This document shows positions 38,311-47,049 of a stretch of DNA of 64,000 nt, in pieces. The stretch is taken from positions 2,108,001-2,172,000 of the forward strand of contig NZ_AP025510.1 of the NCBI RefSeq assembly GCF_024347635.1, given 5' to 3'. Position 1 is the stretch's first letter, and each line of letters opens with the position of its first letter. Under the pieces are notes generated by a model, which was not told the origin of the DNA, did not search any database, and saw only the letters and a program-made list of their open reading frames with translations. The translations under genes and the position numbers were made by a program. Origin of the DNA: Vibrio tasmaniensis (lineage in GTDB: Bacteria; Pseudomonadota; Gammaproteobacteria; Enterobacterales; Vibrionaceae).

Positions 38311-39774
38311 TTATTGCGACTTGAGCTCTTTACACTCCTCTCTGTTTGCCGATACATCATCAATAAGAACCGCATCGTGAGAACAGAATGGTTGTGTATT
38401 CAAGCTGACTATCGACACATCGTCTTCTACAGGATCAACTTGAGAACCTTGCATAAGCTCGGCAATATGATAGCGAAGCACCAAGGTACCAAGTATTCCG
38501 AACAAAACATTACCCAAGGCTTGCCCATACAATACACCCAATGCGCCATACCATTGCGAGCCTAAATAAACGAACGGCAATGTACCGAGAGTGGCTTTAC
38601 CAAGATTCAGCGCTGTCGAGTAAAGCGGTTTACCTAGGTTATTAAAAGACGTGTTGGCAACAAACAGTGCGCCGTTGAAGGTGAAAGTCAACGCGACATA
38701 GGTACAGAATGCAGCAACAATGATTGCCGCATCACCTTGTAGGCTAAAGCCTTGAATCACATAGTCTTGGACAAAGTATAAGAGAATACAAACGGCGATG
38801 GTGTATGCCGTAGTAACCAACAATGAGTTGTTGAGTGTTTCTTTTACTCTGTCCATTCGCTCGGCACCAAAGTTTTGCCCAATGATGGGGCCTACAGCGC
38901 CAGACAAAGCAAAGATAACCGCAAAACAAACCGGTGTTAGACGACCTATCACCGCAAAGCCTGCGACAAAATCCTCACCATATTGTGCGATACCGGTTGT
39001 CACAATCGCATTACCGATAGGCGTTGCGGTATTAGTGATAATGGCAGGGATTGCTATTGCTAAAATCGGGCGAATATTAATGCGCCATTGTGTCAAAGAA
39101 GGCGGAGCCACCAGCTGGTGACTGCGAATCAAAGGGTAAAGCGAGAAAAAGAGCACCGAAAAACGAGCAAAAACAGAAGCGATAGCCGCCCCTTCGATGT
39201 TCCAACCAAAACCAAAAATAAACAGAGGGTCGAGAATCGCGTTAACGATACCGCCCGACAAGGTCGCCCACATCGAACGTTTAGCGTCACCCGCCGCTCT
39301 CAAGCCAGCACCGGCCGCCATTGCCAATGCTAAGAAAGGGCCACTTGGTAATAATATTTGTAGGTAAGCTTGAGCTCGCTCGGCAGCAACCCCTTTCGCC
39401 CCTATCGCGGCTAACAGCTCTGGGATATAGGCGAACATCACCACAGTAATCGTCGAACTGATGACAAAAGCAGTCAGCATAATACTGGTTGCGAGGTTTC
39501 GAGCGTGTTCTTGGTTCTTGGAGCCAATAGCTTTAGACACTAATGCGCCCATGGCAATGGAAGCACCAATCGAAACGGAGGTAGAGAAAAATGTCAGCGT
39601 ACCTGCAAAACCCACAGCCGCCGCCAACTCGACTTGTCCCAACATACTGATGAATAACATATCGAGTAAATCGACAACGAATAATGCCATCAAACCGACA
39701 GAGCCAGCCCCCGACATCACCAGTATGTGGCGCATCGTTGAACCTTCTACAAACTTCGCAGTTTGATTTGACAT
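38311..39774 (-). CDS. MATE-family multidrug efflux transporter
   Basis: This 487-residue integral membrane protein has about 12 transmembrane helices in two MATE repeats. Examples are HILVMSGAGSVGLMALFVVDLLDMLFI at the start, and FALSGAVGPIIGQNFGAERMDRVKE in the second half, mirroring ALVSKAIGSKNQEHARN in the first. MATE pumps export cationic drugs using Na+ or H+, and the substrate here is unknown. ATG 39774 follows a strong GGAGG (39779-39783) and fits the family start, so a longer upstream reading frame is rejected. An acidic soluble tail follows the last helix. Confidence 0.92.
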   Translation of the reverse strand: MSNQTAKFVEGSTMRHILVMSGAGSVGLMALFVVDLLDMLFISMLGQVELAAAVGFAGTLTFFSTSVSIGASIAMGALVSKAIGSKNQEHARNLATSIMLTAFVISSTITVVMFAYIPELLAAIGAKGVAAERAQAYLQILLPSGPFLALAMAAGAGLRAAGDAKRSMWATLSGGIVNAILDPLFIFGFGWNIEGAAIASVFARFSVLFFSLYPLIRSHQLVAPPSLTQWRINIRPILAIAIPAIITNTATPIGNAIVTTGIAQYGEDFVAGFAVIGRLTPVCFAVIFALSGAVGPIIGQNFGAERMDRVKETLNNSLLVTTAYTIAVCILLYFVQDYVIQGFSLQGDAAIIVAAFCTYVALTFTFNGALFVANTSFNNLGKPLYSTALNLGKATLGTLPFVYLGSQWYGALGVLYGQALGNVLFGILGTLVLRYHIAELMQGSQVDPVEDDVSIVSLNTQPFCSHDAVLIDDVSANREECKELKSQ

Positions 39775-39818
39775 GAAACCTCCAAATGTTGGAACACCAC
39801 AAGATAAAACTCTACAAA

Positions 39819-39845
39819 GAAAAAAGGCGCTAGTGCGCCTTTTCA
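39819..39845 (-). terminator. CBS-protein gene terminator
   Basis: The stem AAAAGGCGC-TAGT-GCGCCTTTT has T-rich sequence on the minus-strand exit. It separates the CBS gene from the MATE gene. Confidence 0.88.
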
Positions 39846-39885
39846 ATTGAGGGTATTGAGAAAAAAAATCGTTCTTAACACGCCA

Positions 39886-39942
39886 CTATACATGATGTTT
39901 GAAACTATACATGATGTTTGAAGCTATACCTGATGTTTGAAG
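39886..39942. repeat. Three tandem 19-bp copies spanning the CBS gene 3' end
   Basis: Three consecutive units, CTATACATGATGTTTGAAA, CTATACATGATGTTTGAAG and CTATACCTGATGTTTGAAG, run from 39886 to 39942. The last unit is the end of the CBS-protein CDS, including its stop codon. The other two lie downstream of the stop. They differ by one or two bases. Confidence 0.9.
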
Positions 39943-40340
39943 CATTCATCTAAATTCTTGCCGATTGCTCTCAAAACATCGGTTCGAGTGATCATACCCA
40001 CTAGCTTTTTGTTATCGAGCACAGGGTAGGCTTTTGGTTTTCCAACTTGCATCATATCGGCCAATTCAATAATGGATAATTCTGGCGATACCGAGAGAAC
40101 TTCTTGGTACATACAATCACCCACAATATGCGTGTCTTGGCAGAAATAGCTCACCTTCACTAACTTCTCGAGTAAATCTTGTTCAGAAAGGAAACCAATC
40201 ACTTGCTCATTATCATCAATGACTGGACCACCCATATGATGGCTGCGCATTACTCTGTCTAACGCGAGACTTAACGGCATGTCAGGAGTGAATGTCACAA
40301 CCTGTGGCGTCATGTAATCTTTCACTTTAATTGAATGCAT
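39924..40340 (-). CDS. Two-CBS-domain protein
   Basis: This 138-residue protein is a tandem CBS (Bateman) module: CBS1 at about residues 1-60 (VKDYMTPQVVTFTPDMPLSLAL, VIDDNEQVIGFLSEQDLL) and CBS2 at about 75-130 (VGDCMYQEVLSVSPELSIIELADMM, VLDNKKLVGMITRTDVLRAIG). CBS pairs bind adenosine nucleotides and regulate partner proteins, and no partner is encoded nearby. The 3' end lies in a tandemly triplicated 19-bp unit. It is likely monocistronic. Confidence 0.9.
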   Translation of the reverse strand: MHSIKVKDYMTPQVVTFTPDMPLSLALDRVMRSHHMGGPVIDDNEQVIGFLSEQDLLEKLVKVSYFCQDTHIVGDCMYQEVLSVSPELSIIELADMMQVGKPKAYPVLDNKKLVGMITRTDVLRAIGKNLDECFKHQV

Positions 40341-40626
40341 TGCGCTCTCCCTAAAATACGTTTTGTTATCGATTTTTCTATCGTGTTACCTTAATTGTTG
40401 TCTAAAATCTTGATTTTACTAAATGGATTTCAACAATTTTATTAATAGGTAAAACCTACCAAAGCAAAAATCGACGTCACAGAAGGCGTGCAAGCCTATC
40501 TATGAAGCAAAAAATCAAACATCACTTACAAACTCTTACCTTTGATTCTTCACGTAAACTAGCCTGAATACATAAATACTGTAACCTTCATCACACTAAT
40601 AATAAAAAGCTCAACTTAGGTGATTT

Positions 40627-40860
40627 ATGCAACACGACAACAACATGTACGCGTATGTTTATGCAGACAATGAAGGTACAGAGAACACACTTATCGCAAC
40701 TATCGACAACCAAGAAAAGCCCCTTATCTCAAACTGTTTTAATGAGATAAAACGCATGTCAAACTTAGCGATTGATCTTGCAGTAGAGCACAACTTGAAA
40801 GTAAAACTGGTTAAATACGAAAGAGAACAAGAGATCGACTTCGGCCTATTCCTAAAATAG
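40627..40860 (+). CDS. Small conserved-looking protein of unknown function (77 aa)
   Basis: The 77-residue product MQHDNNMYAYVYADNEGTEN... is soluble, acidic and without signal peptide, transmembrane segment or recognised motif. A predicted alpha/beta pattern (strand-rich first 30 residues, a helix around SNLAIDLAVEHN, a final strand KVKLVKYERE) suggests a small folded domain. Support for it being real comes from a clear reading frame, an isolated position and a good terminator 80 bp downstream. The Shine-Dalgarno is weak (AGGTG). Function unknown. Confidence 0.65.
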   Translation: MQHDNNMYAYVYADNEGTENTLIATIDNQEKPLISNCFNEIKRMSNLAIDLAVEHNLKVKLVKYEREQEIDFGLFLK

Positions 40861-40942
40861 CGCAGTCATAACGTATGTCTTGATCGACAAGCTCAAGCAG
40901 CATGGTCAATGGCACAAACACCGTTGTAGTAACAAGTTATGA

Positions 40943-40977
40943 GCAGGCGATCACCTTGACAATGATCGCCTGTTTTA
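40943..40977 (+). terminator. Terminator after the 77-aa gene
   Basis: The stem CAGGCGATCA and TGATCGCCTG around a nine-base loop is followed by TTTTATT. Confidence 0.86.
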
Positions 40978-41023
40978 TTCAACAGCGAATACCAACCACG
41001 ATAGATGCAAAAAAAACACGCAC

Positions 41024-41052
41024 AAAAAAGGCCAGCATTCGCTGACCTTCTT
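41024..41052 (-). terminator. ybiB terminator
   Basis: Minus strand: AAGGTCAGCGAATGCTGGCCTT hairpin followed by T6. The 7-bp tandem repeat lies between it and the ybiB stop. Confidence 0.82.
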
Positions 41053-41086
41053 CCATTCACGATTTAAATCGCTATACGTTATTTGC

Positions 41087-41152
41087 TAACTCTTAACTCT
41101 TAACTCTTAACTCTTAACTCTTAACTCTTAACTCTTAACTCTTAACTCTTAA
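41087..41152. repeat. Nine perfect copies of the 7-bp unit TAACTCT
   Basis: The unit TAACTCT repeats without error from 41087 to 41149, followed by a partial TAA. It lies 17 bp past the ybiB stop codon, between the gene and its terminator, so it is transcribed as the ybiB 3' untranslated region. Such arrays change length by slipped-strand replication. Confidence 0.95.
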
Positions 41153-41169
41153 AGACTAGCTAATAACTA

Positions 41170-42156
41170 CTAACGAGTACAATAGGCTTCCCACAGACAC
41201 ACAGCCTTTGAATAAGCTTCAGCCTTATCGTGAGTTTCTGCAAATAGAATCGCCGTCATACTGTCCACAACACTGTTCGCCATCAGTTCCATCTCTTCTT
41301 GTGGTGTACCCAGTACACATTCAGAAGGCAAAGGCAGTTCCGCATTCATCGTGCCTTCCCAGTAGAAAGATTCCACTTTCTCAGGAGAACTCATCCAAAC
41401 GGTTTGACTCACCTTAGGGTTGTATTCTGATTCGCCATTCATGCCTTTGAATGAAATCACTGAGTGGGATTTATTACCAATGACATGCTCAACTTCGGCG
41501 TGTAATTGAGGAAATCCAGGGTGAAAACTACCACGCAAGCCGAAACGTGCACCACCAGGGTTTAATGCACGAACAACAGTATTAATCGGTGTTCTCAGTC
41601 CGTAACGGTGTTTCCAGCCAATCATGGTTTGAGCTTGTGGGGCGAAGTTAGCCAAAGGCAAGTAAGCGATGCCATCTGATTCAAGAATCTGCTTTGCGTC
41701 TTGTGGATCTTTTGCGCTGCGAACGCCGACAGATTCTAAATGCGTCTCAACATGCGTACGGCCACTTGGTTTGTCCATGTAGCCATGCATTAATACTTTA
41801 TAGCCTTTGTCAGCTAGAATTTTTGCTGCCAACAAGTTCCAAGGCTTTCCACTGGCGTTATCGTTACGCTTACCTGCATAACACGGCCAATCAATATCAG
41901 CACCTAAGTCTGGTACTCGAGATTGAAACGCTTTTACAAAGCCTGCGATCTCTTCATTGGTTTCATTCTGCACACGAATCAACATCAGTAGCATAGCCAT
42001 TTGGTCGTCACCGACCTCTCCGCTTAAATACTCATCCATGATGCGGTAGGCTTGTTCGAACGACAAAGGCTTACGGCCTCTTTCCCCTCGTCCAACTGTG
42101 CGAATACACTCTAAAATACTACTCATTGATTGTTTATTCTCTTCCGTTGATATCAA
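41170..42156 (-). CDS. ybiB: YbiB, TrpD2-like nucleic-acid-binding protein
   Basis: This 328-residue protein has the nucleoside phosphorylase/anthranilate phosphoribosyltransferase fold: an N-terminal helical domain (LSFEQAYRIMDEYLSGEVGDDQMAMLLMLIRV) and a main domain with RKPLSFEQA, LLAAKILADKGYKVLMHG, RTHVETHLESVGV and RTPINTVVRALNPGGA. The glycine-rich PRPP loop of true TrpD is not apparent. E. coli YbiB, as I recall it, binds DNA/RNA rather than acting in tryptophan synthesis, and that is the likely family. It stands alone here, not near trp genes. Confidence 0.82.
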   Translation of the reverse strand: MISTEENKQSMSSILECIRTVGRGERGRKPLSFEQAYRIMDEYLSGEVGDDQMAMLLMLIRVQNETNEEIAGFVKAFQSRVPDLGADIDWPCYAGKRNDNASGKPWNLLAAKILADKGYKVLMHGYMDKPSGRTHVETHLESVGVRSAKDPQDAKQILESDGIAYLPLANFAPQAQTMIGWKHRYGLRTPINTVVRALNPGGARFGLRGSFHPGFPQLHAEVEHVIGNKSHSVISFKGMNGESEYNPKVSQTVWMSSPEKVESFYWEGTMNAELPLPSECVLGTPQEEMELMANSVVDSMTAILFAETHDKAEAYSKAVCLWEAYCTR

Positions 42157-42558
42157 TAAAATTCGAATACGTTTTCGATTCTATGACACCCGCACTTCAT
42201 TGCAAAGCGATTCAGTGGCAACTCCCTAATTAACAATTCGCGGATTGATGTAAATTAGTGCCAGCAGTGCTGATTAACAACAAATACATCGTTTAGCCAG
42301 ATAACATCAAAAGCGACGAAGAATACAACCAACTAGTCAATTTCCTGCTGACTCTCTAGGGCGTGTTAGACATCTCAAAGCCAATGATTCCATCGCAGCC
42401 TTTCTTATATAAAGTCCCCTAGCCACCCATCAGCCCAGTAAACCGCTTGGGAAGTATTATTCTGGCATCCGTCGTTATTTCTCATATACTGCACCCTATT
42501 ACGTTATCCACTACTCTGTAGTACTCAAAATATTAGTACTCGAACATTGGGCACCTTT
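42157..42558. other. Intergenic region ybiB-ppiB without recognised gene
   Basis: About 400 bp between divergent genes. I see no ORF with coding character and no strong terminator. A CGAATACGTTTTCG dyad lies near 42164-42177, close upstream of ybiB. The segment from about 42355 to 42450 is somewhat richer in G+C than the rest. It presumably contains both promoters. Confidence 0.4.
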
Positions 42559-43053
42559 ATGATTATTCTGACCACTAACTTTGGCGACATCGAAATTGAA
42601 CTTAACCTTGAGAAAGCGCCAGTAAGTTCAAAAAACTTCCTTAAATACTGCCAAGAAGGCTTCTATGAAGGCACCACATTTCACCGTGTGATTGAGGGTT
42701 TCATGATTCAAGGTGGTGGACACACTATCGACATGACAGAGAAGCCAACACACGCACCTATTGTCAATGAAGCAAATCGTGGACTAAAGAACGTGATTGG
42801 CTCTGTGGCAATGGCTCGTACTGATGCTCCACACTCCGCAACGGCGCAGTTCTTTATCAACCTTGACGACAATGATTTCCTTGACCATACCGCGACCAGC
42901 AACGCAGGTTGGGGTTACGCAGTGTTTGGCAAAGTATCGGCAGGCATGGATGTGGTCAACAAGATTGCGCTTGCACCAACCACTACTCGCTGGGGACACG
43001 AAGATGTGCCGTGTGAAGACATCGTGATTACTAAAGTCACTATCAAAGACTAA
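42559..43053 (+). CDS. ppiB: PpiB, cytoplasmic cyclophilin-type peptidyl-prolyl isomerase
   Basis: This 164-residue cyclophilin, the same length as E. coli PpiB as I recall it, shows ITLTTNFG-like start [15 protein letters not shown], the active-site [34 protein letters not shown], and the C-terminal [16 protein letters not shown]. It has no signal peptide, so it is cytoplasmic and acts on proline bonds during folding. ATG 42559 is preferred to an upstream TTG at 42547. It is convergent with the EamA gene and shares a terminator with it. Confidence 0.96.
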   Translation: MIILTTNFGDIEIELNLEKAPVSSKNFLKYCQEGFYEGTTFHRVIEGFMIQGGGHTIDMTEKPTHAPIVNEANRGLKNVIGSVAMARTDAPHSATAQFFINLDDNDFLDHTATSNAGWGYAVFGKVSAGMDVVNKIALAPTTTRWGHEDVPCEDIVITKVTIKD

Positions 43054-43066
43054 GTAGTAAAATAAA

Positions 43067-43096
43067 ACCCTCGCTCTAGACGAGGGTTATTTTTTT
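43067..43096. terminator. Terminator shared by ppiB and the EamA transporter gene
   Basis: The stem AACCCTCG-CTCTAGA-CGAGGGTT is followed by ATTTTTTT on the plus strand and by TTTTATTTT on the minus strand. Its right edge overlaps the last codons (Lys-Lys-stop) of the converging transporter gene. Confidence 0.87.
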
Positions 43097-43947
43097 CGCG
43101 ACCATTTGATATAACATAATAGCGAACCAATAATTACCGCTCCGCCTAGTAGCTTTTGCATCTCAACCGTTTCACCCAACACGCTGACACTCAATAATAG
43201 TGTCCACACCGGCTCAAGAATCATGATCAATGCCGCCACTTCCATGTTCACGGAGTGCTGACCGACAGTTTGCAATAAGTAACGGATCGATGTCGCGACA
43301 ACCGCTGAGACGATAAACCAGAATACTAAGGTTTGAGTTATTTCAAACTCTGGTTGAGTGGTCATCGAAGCAAACGCTAGCCCACTAACACCCACCACAA
43401 AAAGCTGCACGCAGATTGAAGCTATAGGTTTGATATTAGTAATCACACGCTTATTCATCACAAAGTGAACCGAAAGTAACATCGATGCTAATAGGAAATA
43501 GATCTGACTCTGCTCAATATGCCAGCCGTTAGTTAGGGTCAGTAGCAACATACCGATAATCGCAATTGGAAATGACATCCAGAAGGCGCGATTAGGATTA
43601 ACTCGAAATATAATCCAAGAGACAAACGGCGCGATGATCATAGCTAAGCTCATGATAAACGCTCCTTCCGACAAACTTTCCGTCATCGATACCGCAAATA
43701 CCCATACTTGCAATGAAGCAGACAGCAACAAGCCAACACCGCAAAGAGAAAGTATCTGCTTAAGCGAAAGCTTACGAATATGATGAATACAAAATGGCAA
43801 AAGAATCAAACTCGCGACGAAGAATCGCACACCAATGAACACTGGCCCAGGCATTTCTAACACCACCAGCTTAGATGCAATCCATCCAATCCCAGCTAAC
43901 AGGGTAGCAAATAGGAGATAAAACTCTCCGCGCATCGCTTTCATCAT
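43087..43947 (-). CDS. EamA/DMT-family transporter
   Basis: This 286-residue inner membrane protein has ten predicted helices in two EamA repeats (FYLLFATLLAGIGWIASKLVV at the start of the first, IYFLLASMLLSVHFVMNK at the start of the second). The family includes exporters of amino acids and metabolites, and no substrate can be assigned. ATG 43947 (MMKAMRGEFYLL) is chosen. A longer frame to 44013 would run through the nemA terminator hairpin. The gene is downstream of gloA-nemA in the same direction but separated by that terminator. Confidence 0.87.
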   Translation of the reverse strand: MMKAMRGEFYLLFATLLAGIGWIASKLVVLEMPGPVFIGVRFFVASLILLPFCIHHIRKLSLKQILSLCGVGLLLSASLQVWVFAVSMTESLSEGAFIMSLAMIIAPFVSWIIFRVNPNRAFWMSFPIAIIGMLLLTLTNGWHIEQSQIYFLLASMLLSVHFVMNKRVITNIKPIASICVQLFVVGVSGLAFASMTTQPEFEITQTLVFWFIVSAVVATSIRYLLQTVGQHSVNMEVAALIMILEPVWTLLLSVSVLGETVEMQKLLGGAVIIGSLLCYIKWSRKK

Positions 43948-43965
43948 CTTACTTGGTCCAATAAC

Positions 43966-44004
43966 AAAAAAAAGCAACCCGACTCTGCAAGGTTGCTTTT
44001 TATA
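43966..44004 (-). terminator. gloA-nemA terminator
   Basis: The stem AAAAGCAACC and GGTTGCTTTT with a nine-base loop is followed on the minus strand by a T8 tract. Confidence 0.92.
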
Positions 44005-44058
44005 AACATTCAACAGGATCGAGATACTATCTCAATACTCTGCTTCAGGCAGCTGTTT

Positions 44059-45156
44059 TTAGCCTGCGTATTCTGGGTAATCTGTTAAACCTTTTTCAGC
44101 ACCACCGAACAATGTGTTTGGATCGTGCGCTGCAAGTGGGTAACCATTTTGAATACGAGCGGGTAAATCTGGGTTCGCAACGAATGGACGACCAAAACCA
44201 ACCATGTCAGTTACGCCTTCAGCAACGGCTTTTTCGCCACGCTCGCAATCGTATTTACCCGCATAAATAAGGACACCATCGTAGGTTTCACGAACTGCCG
44301 CTTTAAATGCTTTTGGCGTTTCAGGTGCGTCGTCCCAATCAACTTCTGCAATGTGCAGGTACACAATTTTGTATAGGTTAAGTAGTGCTGCCGCAGCTGT
44401 GTAAGTCTCTACTGGCGTAGCGTCAACCGTACCATTCAACGATGTGAACGGAGCAAGTCGAACACCTACGTGATCAGCACCAATCGCTTCGACCATAGCT
44501 TCAACCACTTCGCCTAGGAAACGTAAACGGTTTTCAATTGAACCACCGTATTCATCGGTACGGTTGTTTGCTTCAGAATCGATAAATTGGTTGATTAAGT
44601 AACCATTCGCGGCGTGAAGTTCAATACCATCAAAGCCCGCTTCAATCGCGTTCAAAGCCGCTTGGCGATACTGTTCAACCACTTCTTTGATGTCTTGTTT
44701 GGTCATCTCACGAGGTTCAACCACATCAACAAAACCCGGCTCATCAGTACCGTTATCGATGAATACTTTTACGTTTTCTGCTTTAAGCGCAGAAGACGAA
44801 ATTGGTTGCTCACCACCAATGTTGTCTGGGTGTGTTACACGCCCTACATGCCAAAGTTGAGCGAAGATAACGCCCTCTTTTTCATGTACTGCATCGGTGA
44901 CTTTTTTCCAACCCGCAATCTGCTCATCAGAATAGATACCCGGAGTCCAAGCGTAACCTTGACCCGTAGGTGAAATTTGTGTGCCTTCAGCGATAATCAA
45001 ACCTGCAGAAGCGCGTTGAGCGTAGTAAGCCGCCATCATGTCGTTTGCTGAATTACTCGGTTGCGTTGCGCGAGAGCGCGTCATCGGTGGCATAACAATA
45101 CGGTTTTTAAGCTCGATATTACCAAGTTGAATTGGTTGAAATAGTGCGTTGGTCAT
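44059..45156 (-). CDS. nemA: NemA-like Old Yellow Enzyme (FMN ene-reductase)
   Basis: This 365-residue OYE protein starts LFQPIQLGNIELKNRIVMPPMTRSRA (FMN contacts). It has the GYAWTPGIYSDEQIAGW segment, QLWHVGRV with the substrate-binding histidine, AGFDGIELHAANGYLINQFID, and the C-terminal phosphate-binding VGFGRPFVANPDL. These are features of NemA-type N-ethylmaleimide/nitroester reductases. It lies 14 bp downstream of gloA. The pairing with gloA, as in the E. coli nemRA-gloA operon, points to detoxification of reactive electrophiles including methylglyoxal. Confidence 0.93.
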   Translation of the reverse strand: MTNALFQPIQLGNIELKNRIVMPPMTRSRATQPSNSANDMMAAYYAQRASAGLIIAEGTQISPTGQGYAWTPGIYSDEQIAGWKKVTDAVHEKEGVIFAQLWHVGRVTHPDNIGGEQPISSSALKAENVKVFIDNGTDEPGFVDVVEPREMTKQDIKEVVEQYRQAALNAIEAGFDGIELHAANGYLINQFIDSEANNRTDEYGGSIENRLRFLGEVVEAMVEAIGADHVGVRLAPFTSLNGTVDATPVETYTAAAALLNLYKIVYLHIAEVDWDDAPETPKAFKAAVRETYDGVLIYAGKYDCERGEKAVAEGVTDMVGFGRPFVANPDLPARIQNGYPLAAHDPNTLFGGAEKGLTDYPEYAG

Positions 45157-45170
45157 TGTTATATCCTCGA

Positions 45171-45548
45171 TTAACCTAGTTGAATCAGTTCGATTTGGTA
45201 GCCGTCTGGGTCAGTGATAAAAGCGATGTGCGTTGAACCACCTTTCACTGGCCCCGCTTCGCGAGTGACGTTGCCACCTAGCGATTTGATCTTGTCGCAT
45301 GCTGCGTAAATATCGTCTACACCCAATGCCAGATGACCAAACGCGCTGCCCATCTCGTACTCATTAGTATCCCAGTTGTACGTTAGCTCGATAGTCGTGC
45401 CGCCTTGTTCGTAGCCAACAAAAACCAATGTATAGCGGTAGTCTTTGTTTTCGTGGCGTTCAAGTTCTTTCATGCCTAATACTTTGGTGTAGAACTCGAT
45501 AGACTTGTCTAAATCAGCAACTCGGATCATTGTGTGTAGGAATTTCAT
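45171..45548 (-). CDS. gloA: Glyoxalase I
   Basis: This 125-residue VOC-fold enzyme begins [34 protein letters not shown] and has [58 protein letters not shown]. Metal ligands are visible: the His in FLHTMIRV, the Glu in TIELTYN, the His in FGHLALG and the Glu in YQIELIQ. GloA converts the methylglyoxal-glutathione adduct to S-lactoylglutathione. It is first in the gloA-nemA operon. No NemR repressor is next to it. Confidence 0.94.
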   Translation of the reverse strand: MKFLHTMIRVADLDKSIEFYTKVLGMKELERHENKDYRYTLVFVGYEQGGTTIELTYNWDTNEYEMGSAFGHLALGVDDIYAACDKIKSLGGNVTREAGPVKGGSTHIAFITDPDGYQIELIQLG

Positions 45549-45722
45549 ATTTCACCCTTATTGGCACCACAAGCATGGCGCCGTTATGATTTTGAGTGGA
45601 GGTTATCCACTAATCTCTGAGTGAAATAATACGATTCAGCGAGGAATTAAGGAAATTATCAAAAATTCTCAATGTGATAATTTTTTGTTATGAACTTTAT
45701 GACTAGCACGAACTCAATGACA

Positions 45723-45750
45723 CAAAAAAGGGAAGCCAATGCTTCCCTTC
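45723..45750 (-). terminator. Terminator of the LysR gene
   Basis: The stem AAGGGAAGC-CAAT-GCTTCCCTT is followed on the minus strand by TTTTTT, 15 bp after the stop. Confidence 0.92.
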
Positions 45751-45765
45751 GAGTTAGACTCTCAA

Positions 45766-46701
45766 TTAAAACCGCAAACGCCTATCTTTAAGCGTCTTAG
45801 ACATCGTATCTGATGTACTGATGACTTGTTCTCTGAACCATTTATGAGCAGGGTCATTATTCTGCTTCTTTAGCCAAATCAAATAGTGGGATATAGGCTG
45901 ATATTCAAAAGGCGGCTTGAACAGCTGCAAGCCTAGCCTTTCTTGAAACTGCACAGCCATAGATAAAGGCACTACAGTGATGTAATCCGATTGGCTACAT
46001 AGCAAGATATTACTGAACAGTGAGCGCCCGTGAAACACGATTTTACGCTTAGATAAATCCAATGATGTGTAGTGATTTAAACTGCGAACTTTACGCCGTG
46101 TTCTATCTAATACGGCATGCTTTTCACTTAGGAATTGCGCTTCGCTGATTTCACCTTGGATTCGAGGGTGATCCTCTCTGCACACGATCACAAACTCGCC
46201 TTCATAAAGTGTTTCACTGACGATACTTGGGTGTTCAGGCACCACGATATCGATCATGGCATCGAACTCTTGAGTCAAAAGATCTTCGTAAATGCGCTCA
46301 TCACTGTCTGGTTGATCAAAGACTTCTAGCGACAAGTTTTGATTGGGAAGCGCCGCAAAACTATTGAGCAGTACCCACTGTAAGTGCTCAGGCGCAGAAA
46401 TCACAAACTTACGTTCAGAAGATTGCTCATCAAAATTGGTCATCGACTGAAACACGCCATTGAGTTCATTGATCGGCGCTTTGATCTGTTCATACAAACT
46501 TTGGGCATAAGACGTAGGCGCAACACCTCTTCCTTTACGAACAAAAAGCTCTTGGCCAATCTCTTTTTTTAGGCGAGCTAACGCGGTACTGATGGTCGAT
46601 TGGTTGGTACTGAGTTGATCCGCAGCTTTGCTTAAACTGCCCTGCTCCATCACCGCAGAAAACACGGCAAGTAGATTGAAGTTGGGGATGTCATTACTCA
46701 T
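45766..46701 (-). CDS. LysR-type regulator of the alkylsulfatase cluster (predicted)
   Basis: This 311-residue LysR protein has an N-terminal wHTH (FNLLAVFSAVMEQGSLSKAADQLSTNQSTISTALARLKKEIGQELFVRKGRG), the LeuO/NodD-like subgroup pattern, and a periplasmic-binding-like effector domain. It is divergent from the outer membrane protein gene at 47050. A perfect palindrome, ATCGT-AAAA-ACGAT, sits 38 bp upstream of its start, and the same palindrome type recurs before the other two units of the cluster. It is therefore the likely cluster regulator and autoregulates (inference). The effector is unknown. Confidence 0.88.
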   Translation of the reverse strand: MSNDIPNFNLLAVFSAVMEQGSLSKAADQLSTNQSTISTALARLKKEIGQELFVRKGRGVAPTSYAQSLYEQIKAPINELNGVFQSMTNFDEQSSERKFVISAPEHLQWVLLNSFAALPNQNLSLEVFDQPDSDERIYEDLLTQEFDAMIDIVVPEHPSIVSETLYEGEFVIVCREDHPRIQGEISEAQFLSEKHAVLDRTRRKVRSLNHYTSLDLSKRKIVFHGRSLFSNILLCSQSDYITVVPLSMAVQFQERLGLQLFKPPFEYQPISHYLIWLKKQNNDPAHKWFREQVISTSDTMSKTLKDRRLRF

Positions 46702-47049
46702 ATATCATTACTCGTTAGGCGACCATGAGCACCATGCTATCGTAAAAACGATTAAATATCGTCAATAAAAACATTGATTAAAGGTATAACGCATCGACTA
46801 TTTTGCTAACAAAAAGCATATTAACCAGACTTTACTCACACTCATCGAACCTCAATAAACCTTCATATATTGAGACAATAAAACCCACCACTCTCCGTAA
46901 GCCCTGTAATAATGGGGCGCACTTCATGCAATGTGCTTTTAAATTACAATATTGTCTCAAATTACGTGACACTGAGTTTCCGTTCGGTACGTATACATTG
47001 CCTTTATGAATACTACAATGGCATCAAAATAATGACCCTCGGTATCAAT
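46702..47049. promoter_or_regulatory. Divergent control region with palindrome and spaced inverted repeat
   Basis: It holds the 14-bp palindrome ATCGTAAAAACGAT (46739-46752) and a perfect 11-bp inverted pair, TTGAGACAATA (46870-46880) and TATTGTCTCAA (46950-46960), 69 bp apart. Each arm is itself close to ATTG-N3-CAAT. The pair lies 90-180 bp before the outer membrane protein start, suitable for promoter control or looping. No other gene is seen. Confidence 0.55.

Noticed and set aside
38311..38330. Short GTCGC/GCGAC hairpin at the MATE stop as terminator
   Set aside because: The stem is only five base pairs and lacks a T tract.
39775..39846. Longer MATE start at 39846
   Set aside because: The added residues span the CBS-gene terminator hairpin and the GGAGG Shine-Dalgarno; ATG 39774 is correctly spaced from that Shine-Dalgarno.
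42330..42450. Possible insertion sequence remnant upstream of ppiB
   Set aside because: I noticed a GGGCGTGTTAGAC stretch resembling some IS ends, but found no matching inverted end, no ORF and no duplication.
43948..44013. Longer EamA start at 44013
   Set aside because: It would translate the nemA terminator hairpin and its T tract.
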